A stretch of DNA of 64,000 nt from Streptosporangium subroseum (GCF_900188345.1 NZ_FZOD01000033.1:35292-99291), one strand, 5' to 3'; positions 1-8,016 are shown, counted from the first letter of the stretch. A program made the numbers and translations. Notes: a model not told the origin generated them from the sequence alone.

Positions 1-290
1 CGACGCCCCCCGAGATCGCGACCTCCTCCGAGGACGCGGCACTCCCCGAGTCCGACCAGCTCACCGAAACCGCGGCACCCGCCGAGATCGACCGGTCTGA
101 CGAGGCAGCGGCGCTCCCCGAGATCGACCAGCCCGGCGAGACGGCGGCGCTGCCCGAGGCCGAACCGGCCGCCTCGCGCTCCATCCCCGCGCCATCCGCG
201 GATCTGCCGATATCGCCGCCCGACCAGCGCCTCCCAGACCCGCACGTCCTCGACCGGACCGCGGCCGGCGACGCGCACGCCGAACGGTAG
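1..290 (+). CDS. C-terminal end of an acidic, Ala/Pro/Glu-rich repeat protein (5' partial)
   Basis: The frame whose codons begin at position 3 is open from the window edge to the TAG at 288-290. About 95 residues are visible. They are low-complexity: units such as AALPE and EIDQ or EIDR recur (AALPESDQ, AALPEIDQ, AALPEAEP), spaced by short Glu/Thr/Pro segments, and the last 30 residues are Pro-rich and end in HAER. This looks like a disordered extension of a larger protein; no domain can be named because the body lies outside the window. It converges on the gene at 310-1446 and the two share a hairpin terminator. Confidence 0.6.
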   Translation, partial: TPPEIATSSEDAALPESDQLTETAAPAEIDRSDEAAALPEIDQPGETAALPEAEPAASRSIPAPSADLPISPPDQRLPDPHVLDRTAAGDAHAER

Positions 291-297
291 GTCAAAC

Positions 298-340
298 GCC
301 GGCCCCGCCTCATCTCCCCACGAAGATGAGGCGGGCCGGC
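298..340. terminator. Bidirectional hairpin terminator
   Basis: A perfect 12-bp stem pairs 304-315 with 324-335 around an 8-base loop, and a GCCG/CGGC extension at 298-301 and 337-340 pairs after a two-base bulge. It lies between two convergent genes and includes the last codons of the minus-strand gene. There is no T-run, as is usual for high-GC actinomycete terminators. Confidence 0.7.
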
Positions 341-1446
341 GCGTCCTGGAGGGCCGGGGGCAGCGTCAGCGGGCCCCGGCCAGGGGTGATCGTGCCGAGT
401 ATGCGCGGTCCTGACGCGCCCGTACAGCCGGCAACCGTGGCGGGCAGCCCGTGGGCCGTCAGCCAGCCGAAGAGCGAGAAGGCGATCGCCTCCTTGGCGT
501 CGGCGGGAACACCGAGCTCGTCGCTCGGCAGGATCCGCGCCTCCGGGGCCCGCTTGCACAGCATGTCGATCAGGACCGGATTCCGCACCCCGCCTCCCGA
601 GACCACCACGGTCTCGAGCCGGTGCCTGCGGATCTCCATGGCCACGGTCTCGGCGGTGAGCGCGGTCAGCGTCGCCAGCAGATCGGGCAGGGCCAGTCCG
701 TACGGCGAGGCCGTCCTGGCCAGGTAGCCCGGGTGGAACAGCTCCTTTCCGGTGGTCTTCGGCGGGAGCTCGCGATAGTACGGCTCGGCCAGCAGATCGC
801 GCAGCAACCCTTCGTGGATCTCCCCCGCCGCGGCGAGACGGCCGTTCTCGTCAAAGGATCCTCCCGTGGCGGCGGACACCGCCGCGTCCATCAACGCCGA
901 CGCCGGACCGGTGTCGTAGGCGATCCCGAGATCCCGCACGGTCAGGTTCGCGATCCCGCCCAGGTTGAGCGCGCCGCTCGCGCCGGGCAGCCCGGCCAGG
1001 AGCAGGAGGTCGAAATAGGAGACCAGCGGCGCGCCCTGACCTCCCGCGCTCACGTCCCGTACGCGCAGGTCCGAGACCACGGGTGCGCCGGTCCTCTCAG
1101 CGATCCAGGCGGGCTGGCCGAGCTGCAGGGTGCCCCGTACCCGGCCGTTCTCCACCCAGTGGAACAGCGTCTGCCCGTGCGAGCACACAAGATCGACCGG
1201 GCCGCACTGCTCGGCGGCGTCGGCGAACGCCTGGCCTATCAGGGTGTCGAGCCGGCAGACCTCGGCCATGTCGGTCGGGTTCGGTGGCAGCGCGGCGAGG
1301 ATCCGCTCGCGCAGTTCCCGCTCGTACGGCCGCGTGCCGGTGTGCTCGACGACCCCCGTGAGCGCACCGTCGGCCATCGACCAGTCCACGGTCGCGCTGT
1401 CGATCCCGTCATGGGACGTCCCCGACATCAGCCCAAGCACCCGCAC
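310..1446 (-). CDS. anmK: Anhydro-N-acetylmuramic acid kinase
   Basis: AnmK cleaves the 1,6-anhydro bond of anhydroMurNAc released from old cell wall and phosphorylates it to MurNAc-6-phosphate in the cytoplasm. The 378-residue length is normal for the family. Visible signatures are the N-terminal phosphate-binding LMSGTSHDGID (residues 6-16), SHGQT (89-93), NLGGIAN (161-167) and the active-site segment DTGPASALMD (178-187). Near the C-terminus VVVSGGGVRNP is the second nucleotide-binding segment of this actin-like fold. A hairpin at 1518-1546 separates it from the glycosidase upstream on the same strand, so it may have its own promoter. Nearby NagZ and MurR-type genes support a role in peptidoglycan recycling. 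Confidence 0.95.
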   Translation of the reverse strand: MRVLGLMSGTSHDGIDSATVDWSMADGALTGVVEHTGTRPYERELRERILAALPPNPTDMAEVCRLDTLIGQAFADAAEQCGPVDLVCSHGQTLFHWVENGRVRGTLQLGQPAWIAERTGAPVVSDLRVRDVSAGGQGAPLVSYFDLLLLAGLPGASGALNLGGIANLTVRDLGIAYDTGPASALMDAAVSAATGGSFDENGRLAAAGEIHEGLLRDLLAEPYYRELPPKTTGKELFHPGYLARTASPYGLALPDLLATLTALTAETVAMEIRRHRLETVVVSGGGVRNPVLIDMLCKRAPEARILPSDELGVPADAKEAIAFSLFGWLTAHGLPATVAGCTGASGPRILGTITPGRGPLTLPPALQDAPARLIFVGR

Positions 1447-1517
1447 GCTCTGTCCTTCCCCGATTTCCTCAACGCCTCCGAATTCTTAACAGATCACCGC
1501 GCGAGCGCTGCAGGGGG

Positions 1518-1546
1518 GTACGGCTCCCACCGGGCGGGAGCCGTAC
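1518..1546 (-). terminator. Hairpin terminator after the family-10-like glycosidase
   Basis: Perfect 11-bp inverted repeat: GTACGGCTCCC at 1518-1528 pairs with 1536-1546 around a 7-base loop. It lies 22 bases past the stop of the glycosidase gene and 72 bases before the anmK start, so it should limit read-through between these two same-strand genes. Confidence 0.65.
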
Positions 1547-1567
1547 GAGACGTTCAACCGGAGGTCG

Positions 1568-3154
1568 TCACCGCGCGTGGCGCCCGATGCTCGGCGGGCT
1601 CTGGCGCCCTGGCCGGTCCACGGCGATCACGTAGTAGTAGGCCCCCTTGGCGCCCGCGGGATCCACCCACCGTACGTGACGGTCGGCGGGAACGACCGCG
1701 ACCAGGTGCCGGGCGTCGGTGAAGTCCGCCGGTCTGGCGCGCCGGTCGAGCCGGAAGATCGCGTACTGGAACGGAAGCTCCTTGCCGGTGGCCAGGACGC
1801 GCAGCTCGATGCCTCCGTCCACCCGGCGCGCCCGCAGGAGCACCGGGCGGAGCGGGGCCCGGCCCTTGGCGAGCCTGGGCAGCAACGGGCTCAGCGCGGG
1901 GCGGGTGTAGTGATCGGCCACGACGGCGCTGATCGACCCGAGCCGGTCATCGCGCACGTCGCCGGAGTTGTACCAGATGTCGCCGCCGACCTGCGGGTGA
2001 TCCCGGTTGAGGCTCAGGTGCCTGGTGAGCTGGTCGGGCTGGAACCACTCGACGGGCTGCCCCGCGACCCCCGCCTTGTAGGCCGCCTGACCGATCCAGA
2101 GCTGCGTGCCGGTGCCCGCCGCCACCTCGGACCACCAGGGGACCAGTTTGGCGTAGTCGGCGTTGGACTGGCCGATGTACCAGTAGAGCTGCGGCGCGAT
2201 GTAGTCCAGCCAGCCCTTCTTGACCCAGCCCCGGGTGTCGGCGTGCAGGTTGTCGTAGGACTGGCCGCCGCTCGTCTCCGAGCCGAGGGGGTCGGTGGCC
2301 TTGTTGCGCCAGATGCCGGACGGGCTGATGCCCCAGGCGATCTCCGGCTTGGCCCGCCGTACGCGCCGCTGCATCTCCCGCACGAGCAGGTCCACGTTGT
2401 CGCGCCGCCAGGCCGCGAGGTCGGGGAATCCCCCGCCGTGCTCGGCGTATGCGGCGCTGTCGTCGAAGTCCGGGGTGTTGACCGGGTAGAAGTAGTCGTC
2501 GAAGTGCAGGCCGTCGATGTCGTATCTGGTGACCGCGTCCATCATCGCGTCCTGCACGAACGCGCGGACCTCGGGCATGCCCGGGTTGTAGTACAGCTTG
2601 CCGCCGTAGGCGACGATCCAGTCGGGGTGCCTGCGGCCCGGATGGTCGGGATGCAGCTTCGCGGGATCGGCCTGCATGGACACGCGGTAGGGGTTGAACC
2701 ACGCATGGAAGGCCAGACCCCGCCGGTGCGTCTCCCCGACCATGAACGCCAGCGGGTCGTAGCCGGGATCCTGGCCCTGGACGCCGGTCAGATACTGCGA
2801 CCAGGGTTCGTACGGCGAGGGCCAGAAGGCGTCGGCGGTCGGCCGGACCTGGACGAACACGGCGTTCAGCCCGCGGGCCCGCGCCAGGTCCAGCCAAGCG
2901 AGATACTCGGCCTTCTGCTGGTCCGCGGTCAGCCCCGTCCTGGACGGCCAGTTGATGTTGACGACCGAGGCGATCCACATTCCGCGCATCTGCCGCAGCG
3001 GCTGCACGTACTCGGCCGGAGCGGAGGCGGGGAAGGTGGTGCCGGCGGTCGAGGCGGAGGCGGGGGTCGAGGCGAGGACGGGCAGGGACGCTGTGGTCGC
3101 CGCGGCGGCGAGGGTGAGGCCGCGCAGGACGGTGCGCCGGTCGGGTGAGCTCAT
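1568..3154 (-). CDS. Exported glycosyl hydrolase, family-10-like (GHL10/DUF187)
   Basis: A 528-residue exported protein. The N-terminus has a twin-arginine pattern (DRRTVLRGL, residues 5-13), a hydrophobic stretch and Ala-rich cleavage site near residue 35, suggesting Tat export. The catalytic TIM-barrel spans roughly residues 52-400 and shows family hallmarks MRGMWIASVVNINWP (56-70), VFVQVRPTADAFWPS (99-113), HAWFNPYR (150-157) and the acidic DGLHFDDYFYP (214-224). A C-terminal beta domain of about 120 residues follows. GHL10 proteins are putative glycan hydrolases, often linked to cell-wall material; the exact substrate is unknown. GGAG lies 7 bases before ATG at 3154. Neighbours suggest it feeds a muropeptide-salvage route, although the transporter gene that should sit just upstream is reduced to a fragment. 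Confidence 0.88.
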   Translation of the reverse strand: MSSPDRRTVLRGLTLAAAATTASLPVLASTPASASTAGTTFPASAPAEYVQPLRQMRGMWIASVVNINWPSRTGLTADQQKAEYLAWLDLARARGLNAVFVQVRPTADAFWPSPYEPWSQYLTGVQGQDPGYDPLAFMVGETHRRGLAFHAWFNPYRVSMQADPAKLHPDHPGRRHPDWIVAYGGKLYYNPGMPEVRAFVQDAMMDAVTRYDIDGLHFDDYFYPVNTPDFDDSAAYAEHGGGFPDLAAWRRDNVDLLVREMQRRVRRAKPEIAWGISPSGIWRNKATDPLGSETSGGQSYDNLHADTRGWVKKGWLDYIAPQLYWYIGQSNADYAKLVPWWSEVAAGTGTQLWIGQAAYKAGVAGQPVEWFQPDQLTRHLSLNRDHPQVGGDIWYNSGDVRDDRLGSISAVVADHYTRPALSPLLPRLAKGRAPLRPVLLRARRVDGGIELRVLATGKELPFQYAIFRLDRRARPADFTDARHLVAVVPADRHVRWVDPAGAKGAYYYVIAVDRPGRQSPPSIGRHAR

Positions 3155-3173
3155 GCGGACTCCAAGGAGGTGT

Positions 3174-3272
3174 TCAGCTCCTGGCGGTTCCGGCCATGAG
3201 GCCGCGGGCCAGGCGCCGTTGGACGAACACGAAGCTGATCACGGAGGTCTCGATCGCGACAATGACAGAAAG
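3174..3272 (-). pseudogene. C-terminal remnant of a sugar ABC transporter permease (MalG/LacG type)
   Basis: Reading the minus strand from 3272 to the TGA at 3174-3176 gives about 32 residues ending FVFVQRRLARGLMAGTARS. This matches the closing segment of carbohydrate ABC permeases: a last transmembrane helix, then QRxxxRGLxAG and a short tail. A TAG lies in frame at 3273-3275, and no other permease sequence is present upstream before the next gene. It ends 20 bases before the glycosidase start, the spacing expected inside an operon. I infer that a deletion removed the binding protein and permeases and joined their end to an AT-rich promoter region. Confidence 0.65.
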
Positions 3273-3310
3273 CTACTTTCAAAGCAATTATGATGAAATA
3301 AATTGTCATT
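3261..3310. promoter_or_regulatory. AT-rich divergent promoter/operator region of the recycling cluster
   Basis: This 50-base stretch is far more AT-rich than its surroundings. AATGACA (3261-3267) is repeated in inverse at 3304-3310, and GAAAGCTACTTTC at 3268-3280 is a perfect 5-bp inverted repeat around three bases. It lies 45 bases before the nagZ-like start. MurR/RpiR-family regulators bind palindromes of this kind in front of amino-sugar genes, so it is a reasonable target for the regulator at 4867-5799; that link is inferred. Confidence 0.45.
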
Positions 3311-3355
3311 GATGTGTGACCTGATCCGAGACGCTTCCAGCGAGAAGGTGGCCGT

Positions 3356-4840
3356 ATGCCCCATAGCAGCCCCGACCTGGCCCGGCTGGCCATGACCGTG
3401 CTCCAGCCAGGCTTCGATGGCACCGTACCCCCCGGCTGGCTGCTCCGGGCCCTCTCCGAAGGCCTCGGCGGGACCGTTCTGTTCGCACGCAACCTCACCG
3501 GCCCCGCGCAGACGGCCGAACTCGTCGCCCGGCTGCGCGAGGAGAATCCGGCCGTGGTGGTCGCGGCGGACGAGGAGGGCGGGTCGGTCACCCGGCTGCA
3601 GGCCTCGACGGGCAGTTTCTGGCCGGGCAACCGGGCGCTCGGCGTGGTCGACGACGTGGAACGCACCAAGCGGATCTCCCGGGAGATCGGCCGGCTCCTC
3701 GCCGCGGCCGACATCACCCTGGACTACGCCCCCGTGGCCGACGTCAACGCCAACCCGGCCAATCCGGTGATCGGCATCCGCTCCTTCGGCCCCGACCCCG
3801 AGCTCGTCTCCCGGCAGACAGCCGCCTGGGTCACCGGGCTGCAGGGCGCGGGGGTGGCCGCCTGCGCCAAGCACTTCCCCGGCCACGGCGACACCGTCAC
3901 CGACTCCCACCACGCGCTGCCGACCGTGCACGCCTCCCTCGATCTTCTCCGGGAGCGTGACCTGCCGCCCTTCCGCGCCGCGGTGAACGCCGGGGTCCAG
4001 GCCGTGATGTGCGGCCACCTGCTGGTGCCCGCACTCGATCCCGACAATCCCGCCACGCTGAGCAGGAAGATCATGACCGGTCTGCTCCGCGAGGAGCTGG
4101 GCTTCGAGGGCATGCTGGTCACCGACGCCATCGAGATGGGCGCCGTCGCCGCCCTCCACCCGCCCGGGGAGATCGCGGTCCGCGCGCTGGTCGCGGGCGC
4201 GGACGCGATCTGCGCCGGCATCACCTCCCCCGACGGGGAGACCGTCCGGGAACTGCGCGACGCGATCGTGGAGGCCGTACACGACGGAAGACTGGCCGAG
4301 GACCGGCTGGCCGAGGCGGCGGCTCGGGTGCTCGCCCTGGCCGGCTGGTACGGCGCGAACGCCGCCACGCGAAAAGCAGACTCCGGCGGGGAGGGCGACG
4401 ACGTCGGCCTGGAGGTGGCCCTCGCGGCCATGCGCGTGGTCGTCGCCGACGGTCACGGACCCTGCCTCTCACGGCCGCCGCTGGTCGTGGACATCGCCCC
4501 GCGGCTGAGCCGGGCGGTCGATCCCGACACCCTGACCGGCGTGGCCGGAGCCCTGGCCGAGCTGTTGCCGGGCACCACCGCGTGCACCGTCACCCCCGAG
4601 ACGGCGGAGTTTCCCGACCTCGGCGATCACGAGCGCCCGCTCGTGCTGGTGGCGCACGACGCTCAGCGCCGGCCGTGGGTCCGGGATCTTCTGGCCCAGG
4701 CCGTACGGCTGCGCCCCGACGCCATCGTGGTCGAGACCGGGCTTCCCGGCGAGCCCACTGGAGCCGTATACGTCACAACAAATGGCATTTCCAGGGCATC
4801 AGCCCGTGCCGTTGCCCAATGGCTGACCAAGGGCCAATAA
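3356..4840 (+). CDS. nagZ: GH3 beta-N-acetylglucosaminidase (NagZ-like)
   Basis: Family-3 glycoside hydrolase that would remove GlcNAc from GlcNAc-anhydroMurNAc or other muropeptide fragments. The NagZ-specific KHFPGHGDT (residues 172-180) and the histidine loop DSHH (183-186) supply the His/Asp acid-base pair, and the nucleophile is Asp257 in VTDAIEM. No signal peptide is visible, so it should be cytoplasmic. At 494 residues it exceeds single-domain NagZ (about 340) by a C-terminal alpha/beta domain from about residue 350, as in many actinobacterial members. GAAGGTGG precedes ATG at 3356. The RpiR-family regulator follows after 26 bases, so they probably form one transcript. Confidence 0.9.
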   Translation: MPHSSPDLARLAMTVLQPGFDGTVPPGWLLRALSEGLGGTVLFARNLTGPAQTAELVARLREENPAVVVAADEEGGSVTRLQASTGSFWPGNRALGVVDDVERTKRISREIGRLLAAADITLDYAPVADVNANPANPVIGIRSFGPDPELVSRQTAAWVTGLQGAGVAACAKHFPGHGDTVTDSHHALPTVHASLDLLRERDLPPFRAAVNAGVQAVMCGHLLVPALDPDNPATLSRKIMTGLLREELGFEGMLVTDAIEMGAVAALHPPGEIAVRALVAGADAICAGITSPDGETVRELRDAIVEAVHDGRLAEDRLAEAAARVLALAGWYGANAATRKADSGGEGDDVGLEVALAAMRVVVADGHGPCLSRPPLVVDIAPRLSRAVDPDTLTGVAGALAELLPGTTACTVTPETAEFPDLGDHERPLVLVAHDAQRRPWVRDLLAQAVRLRPDAIVVETGLPGEPTGAVYVTTNGISRASARAVAQWLTKGQ

Positions 4841-4866
4841 GGTAACCCCCGACACGAAAGGCACGC

Positions 4867-5799
4867 ATGAACGACCACGACGGCCCCACCCCCGGAAACC
4901 TGGTCGCGACGGTAAGGGCTGTCCTACCCTCGCTCACCCCCGCCGCCCAGGGCATCGCCCGTCTGATCCTGAACGACCCCGGCATGGTGGCTCGCAGCAC
5001 CATCACCGAGTTCAGCGCGGTCTCCGGGACGAGCGAGGCCACGATCGTGCGCACCGCCAGGGCACTGGGCTTCGCCGGTTACTCCCAGCTGCGCTTCGCC
5101 CTGGCCGCCGTGGTGGCCAGGGATGAGCCCGAACGGCTGGTCCCCGGCGATCTGGGGCCCGACGACCCGCTCACCGACGTGATCGCGAAGGTGACCCGAG
5201 CCGAGTCCGAGGCGCTGGCCGACACCGCGGCGCAGCTCAACCCCGACCGGCTGGGCGCCGTGGTGGAGGCCATGGCCGCCGCCCGCAAGGTAGACGTCTA
5301 CGGCGTCGGCGCCTCCGGCCTCGTCGCGGTCGACATGGCACAGAAACTGATGCGGATCGGCCTGTCCAGCCACGCCTTCACCGACGCCCACCTCGCGCTC
5401 ACCAGCGCCGCGCTGGTACGGCCAGGCGACGTCACGGTGGGGGTGAGCTGCACCGGCGAGACCCCCGACGTGCTCGGACCGATGCGCCTCGCGGGCAAGG
5501 CCGGAGCCACCACCGTGGCCATCACCAACAACCCCCGCTCCTCCCTGGCCGAACTCGCCGACCACGTCCTCGTCTCCGCCGGCCGGGAAACGGCCTTCCG
5601 GCCGGGCGCGCTGGCCAGCCGCATCAGCCAGCTCCTGATCGTCGACTGCATCTTCGTCGGCATCGCCCAGCGCACCTTCGCCACCTCCGACGCGGCCTTA
5701 CGGGCCACCCGAGACGCCCTCGACGAATTCCTGACGGACACCCGCCGCCGCAACAAGGTCACCCAGAACCATGACCGCGCGGAGCCCCGCACAGGCTGA
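4867..5799 (+). CDS. MurR/RpiR-family transcriptional regulator with SIS domain
   Basis: A 310-residue regulator. Residues about 10-85 form the HTH_6 DNA-binding domain (TEFSAVSGTSEATIVRTARA covers the recognition region). Residues about 125-265 form a sugar-isomerase (SIS) ligand domain with DVYGVGASGLVAVDMAQK, GVSCTGETPDV and AITNNPRSSLAELADHV. In E. coli MurR, this domain senses MurNAc-6-phosphate, the product of AnmK. Its place directly after nagZ and near anmK makes a muropeptide phosphosugar the likely effector here. The probable target is the AT-rich element at 3261-3310. AAAGGCACGC before ATG at 4867 gives only a moderate ribosome site. Confidence 0.88.
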   Translation: MNDHDGPTPGNLVATVRAVLPSLTPAAQGIARLILNDPGMVARSTITEFSAVSGTSEATIVRTARALGFAGYSQLRFALAAVVARDEPERLVPGDLGPDDPLTDVIAKVTRAESEALADTAAQLNPDRLGAVVEAMAAARKVDVYGVGASGLVAVDMAQKLMRIGLSSHAFTDAHLALTSAALVRPGDVTVGVSCTGETPDVLGPMRLAGKAGATTVAITNNPRSSLAELADHVLVSAGRETAFRPGALASRISQLLIVDCIFVGIAQRTFATSDAALRATRDALDEFLTDTRRRNKVTQNHDRAEPRTG

Positions 5800-6009
5800 C
5801 CACCGATGGCGGCTCCCCTCTCACCGGCCATAACCTCCGCCGTGTCCTGGCATTTTTCCCATCGGACTTCTAATCCGCAGTCTGTTCCTCGTCATCAGCT
5901 GGAGGGGAGATTAGGCCGTGCCACTCGCGTGCCAGTAAGGCCGGGGAACAGGGGGGAATCACGGGTAATCGGAGCCCTCCCTCGCAGGTCAGCCCTTCCC
6001 CAGTTCAGA
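5800..6009. other. Intergenic stretch before the tRNA-like remnant
   Basis: No protein-coding pattern was found between the RpiR gene and the tRNA-like remnant. The only reading frames are short and Arg/Pro-rich. GCAGGTC at 5984-5990 could pair with CACCTGC at 6062-6068 as a vestigial acceptor stem of the tRNA-like sequence that follows. Confidence 0.4.
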
Positions 6010-6072
6010 GGTCAAGCTCGTTAGAGACTTCCCAAGCTGAAAGCGCGGGTTCGATTCCGGTCACCTGCTCCA
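6010..6072 (+). pseudogene. Degenerate tRNA-Gly(CCC)-like 3' half
   Basis: The segment carries TTCCCAA at 6029-6035, the anticodon loop of tRNA-Gly(CCC), then a short variable region, a T-arm with GGTTCGATTCC (6048-6058) and a TCCA end at 6069-6072. The anticodon stem has at least two mismatches, the T-stem has one, and no normal D-arm or 5' acceptor strand is present at the right distance. It therefore is not a working tRNA. tRNA 3' ends are common integrase attachment sites, so it may mark an old element boundary. Confidence 0.5.
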
Positions 6073-6167
6073 AGCGCGAAGGCCCATGTCAGCACATGGT
6101 CCTAAATCAGGCTTTCATTGTTTCTGGAGCCGTTTCGAGCTTCCGCGCGACTGCATCGACATCAAGA

Positions 6168-6464
6168 TCAAAAGCGCGACACGGTAAGAGTCCAACGCTT
6201 ACCAACAGCAGCCAGCAGGGTCACGCCACCCGCCGCGATCAGCACGATCGCCGGAATCCTCACCAGGTTTCGTACGTCCTCGCAGGAGTCCATCTGCTCC
6301 AACTGTCTAGCGTACGAGAGGGAGTCCGTTTCGTCCTCGGACAGCGAGATTCCTTTGAACGCCGAGCCGCATCGCTCCCCTTGCTCGGTGACAGGAAGTA
6401 TGCCAGCGAGAACCCCCGAACCGATCAGCAGGAAAGCAACAAACGCGATCGCCTTCGCAGACAT
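6168..6464 (-). CDS. Small two-helix membrane protein of unknown function
   Basis: A 98-residue protein. Residues 4-24 (AIAFVAFLLIGSGVLAGILP region) and about 67-88 (IPAIVLIAAGGVTLLAAVG) are clear transmembrane helices. The loop between is mainly acidic and polar and holds two cysteines (about residues 32 and 61) that could form a disulfide if exported. The lack of repeats, the helix pattern and an upstream TGAGGG before ATG at 6464 support a real gene although it has no recognised family. It lies alone between a tRNA-like remnant and a broken GNAT gene. Confidence 0.6.
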   Translation of the reverse strand: MSAKAIAFVAFLLIGSGVLAGILPVTEQGERCGSAFKGISLSEDETDSLSYARQLEQMDSCEDVRNLVRIPAIVLIAAGGVTLLAAVGKRWTLTVSRF

Positions 6465-6640
6465 GCACAGCCCTCACTACGCTAGGTCCGATCCATGAAA
6501 GGATCATCCCATGTCGCTATAAGGCTCAGTAAGTGTTGGTCACCTTCAGCGGGTCGAGCACGTACGGCGTACGTGCCGGTCGCCCCGGCCCGCACCGGAG
6601 AACCACGTGTCGATGCCGCCTGAAAACTGACCCTGAGGGG

Positions 6641-6907
6641 GAGGACAACCGCCGGGCGGTCGCGGCCGCAGCGCTCTACACCGCCCGGCAACGCGGTTAC
6701 CTCGCCGGCGCGGCAACCGTCCCGGGCATGCGCAACCGTGGCTGCCAGAGCGCCCTGATCCAACAGCGCCTCCACGACGCCGCCGATACTTCCCCGTACG
6801 TGGTCGTCACGACCGCGTTCGGGTCGCCGAGCCAAGCCAACCTGCAACGCCTCGGATTCACGATCACCCACACCCGAACTCTCTGGCGACCACTGCAACA
6901 CGACTGA
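6641..6907 (+). pseudogene. C-terminal half of a GNAT acetyltransferase
   Basis: The frame ending at 6907 encodes AATVPGMRNRGCQSALIQQ, the acetyl-CoA binding segment (consensus R-G-x-G-x-A followed by a helix), then SQANLQRLGF and a closing strand, as in the second half of GNAT enzymes. The first half of the fold is missing: upstream codons are Arg/Pro-rich and do not resemble the family, and there is no ribosome site for any in-frame start. The usual R/QxxGxG/A is altered to RNRGCQS. I read it as a truncated, dead copy. Confidence 0.6.
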
Positions 6908-7010
6908 GTCACCCACCATTGCCTTCCTCACTCACCGACCCGGCAACCCTGTAGTCTCGCCCAGCCAGATCGAACCGTCCGGACCCGTTTAGGTGAGTGC
7001 GGAGGCCTCG

Positions 7011-7883
7011 TCAGTGGCCGATCTTGTCCAGCTCGGCACGGTCCTCGTCGGAGAGCGAGAGTGCCGCGCCGGCGATGTTCTCGCGCAGGTGCGCCGCGGA
7101 CGAGGTGCCGGGGATCAGCAGGATGTTCGGCGACCGCCGCAGTAGCCAGGCCAGGGCGACGGACACCGGAGTCGCGTCCAACCGGGCGGCCACGGCCGAG
7201 AGCGCCGAGGACTGCAGTGGGCTGAAGCCGCCGAGCGGGAAGTAGGGCACGTAGGCGATGCCCTGTTCGGCGAGCCTGTCGATCAGTTCGTCGTCCTGGC
7301 GGTACGCGAGGTTGTACATGTTCTGCACGCACACGATCGGCGCGATCGCCTGTGCCTCGGCGACCTGTTCCGCCGTCGCGTTGCTCACTCCGAGGTGCCG
7401 GATCAGGCCCTGTCGCTGGAGTTCGACGAGCGTCTCGAACGGTTCGGCGAGCGAGCCGGGTTGGGGTCCATCGGCGTTGCCGAGCCGGAGGTTGACCAGG
7501 TCGAGCACCTCGAGGCCGAGGTTCTCAAGGTTGTCGTAGACGGCCCGGCGCAGGTTTTCCGGCTCTCGGGCCGGGGGCCAGCCGCCCTGCTGATCGCGGG
7601 TCGCGCCGGCCTTGGTCACGATGTGCAGCGATTCGGGGTACGGGTGCAGCGCTTCACGGATCAGCTGGTTGGTGACATGTGGCCCGTAGGCGTCACTGGT
7701 GTCGATGTGGGTGATGCCGAGGTCGACGACCTCGGCGAGGACGGCGAGTGCGCCGTCGTGGTCGGCGGGCGGCCCCATGACCCAGGGGCCGGCGAGCTGC
7801 ATGGCGCCGTAGCCGAACCGGGTGACGTTCAGGTCGCCCAGCGTCCAGGTGCCGCCGGGAAGGGAAGTGGAGGGCATGCTCAT
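7011..7883 (-). CDS. Aldo/keto reductase family oxidoreductase
   Basis: A 290-residue NAD(P)H-dependent aldo/keto reductase. The TIM-barrel active site shows Asp and Tyr in DTSDAYG (about residues 61-67) and Lys in VTKAGA. The fourth position, usually His in LHR, is in VNLRLGNA, as in the oxidoreductase subgroup in which it is replaced. A C-terminal NADPH-binding segment, IPGTSSAAHLRENI, is present. The substrate is not predictable. An HxlR regulator starts 133 bases away on the opposite strand, with AGTG/ACTTCC-type repeats between them, so it is probably induced by an electrophile or aldehyde sensed by that regulator. Confidence 0.88.
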   Translation of the reverse strand: MSMPSTSLPGGTWTLGDLNVTRFGYGAMQLAGPWVMGPPADHDGALAVLAEVVDLGITHIDTSDAYGPHVTNQLIREALHPYPESLHIVTKAGATRDQQGGWPPAREPENLRRAVYDNLENLGLEVLDLVNLRLGNADGPQPGSLAEPFETLVELQRQGLIRHLGVSNATAEQVAEAQAIAPIVCVQNMYNLAYRQDDELIDRLAEQGIAYVPYFPLGGFSPLQSSALSAVAARLDATPVSVALAWLLRRSPNILLIPGTSSAAHLRENIAGAALSLSDEDRAELDKIGH

Positions 7884-7950
7884 ACCTCTGGTTTTCGTTT
7901 TGAGCCAGGCGGTGCTGGTGCCTAACGGATGCCTGCTTCACTATGGAGGG

Positions 7951-7980
7951 GTAACTTCCTGACGGGAAGTAGGCACTTCC
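7951..7980. promoter_or_regulatory. Candidate HxlR operator (three ACTTCC half-sites)
   Basis: ACTTCC (7954-7959) and its inverse GGAAGT (7965-7970) form a palindrome with a 5-base centre, and a third ACTTCC follows at 7975-7980. It lies 70 bases upstream of the aldo/keto reductase start and 37 bases before the HxlR start, where such a regulator would act on both genes. Confidence 0.45.
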
Positions 7981-8016
7981 GAGTTCGTAAGGCACCCACG
8001 GGTGAAGGAGCGGTCG

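Noticed and set aside
1577..3148. Long plus-strand frame opposite the GHL10 gene
   Set aside because: High-GC shadow; no start signal and no recognised domain.
5984..6072. Functional tRNA gene
   Set aside because: Anticodon and T stems carry mismatches, and no D-arm or matching 5' acceptor is at proper distance.
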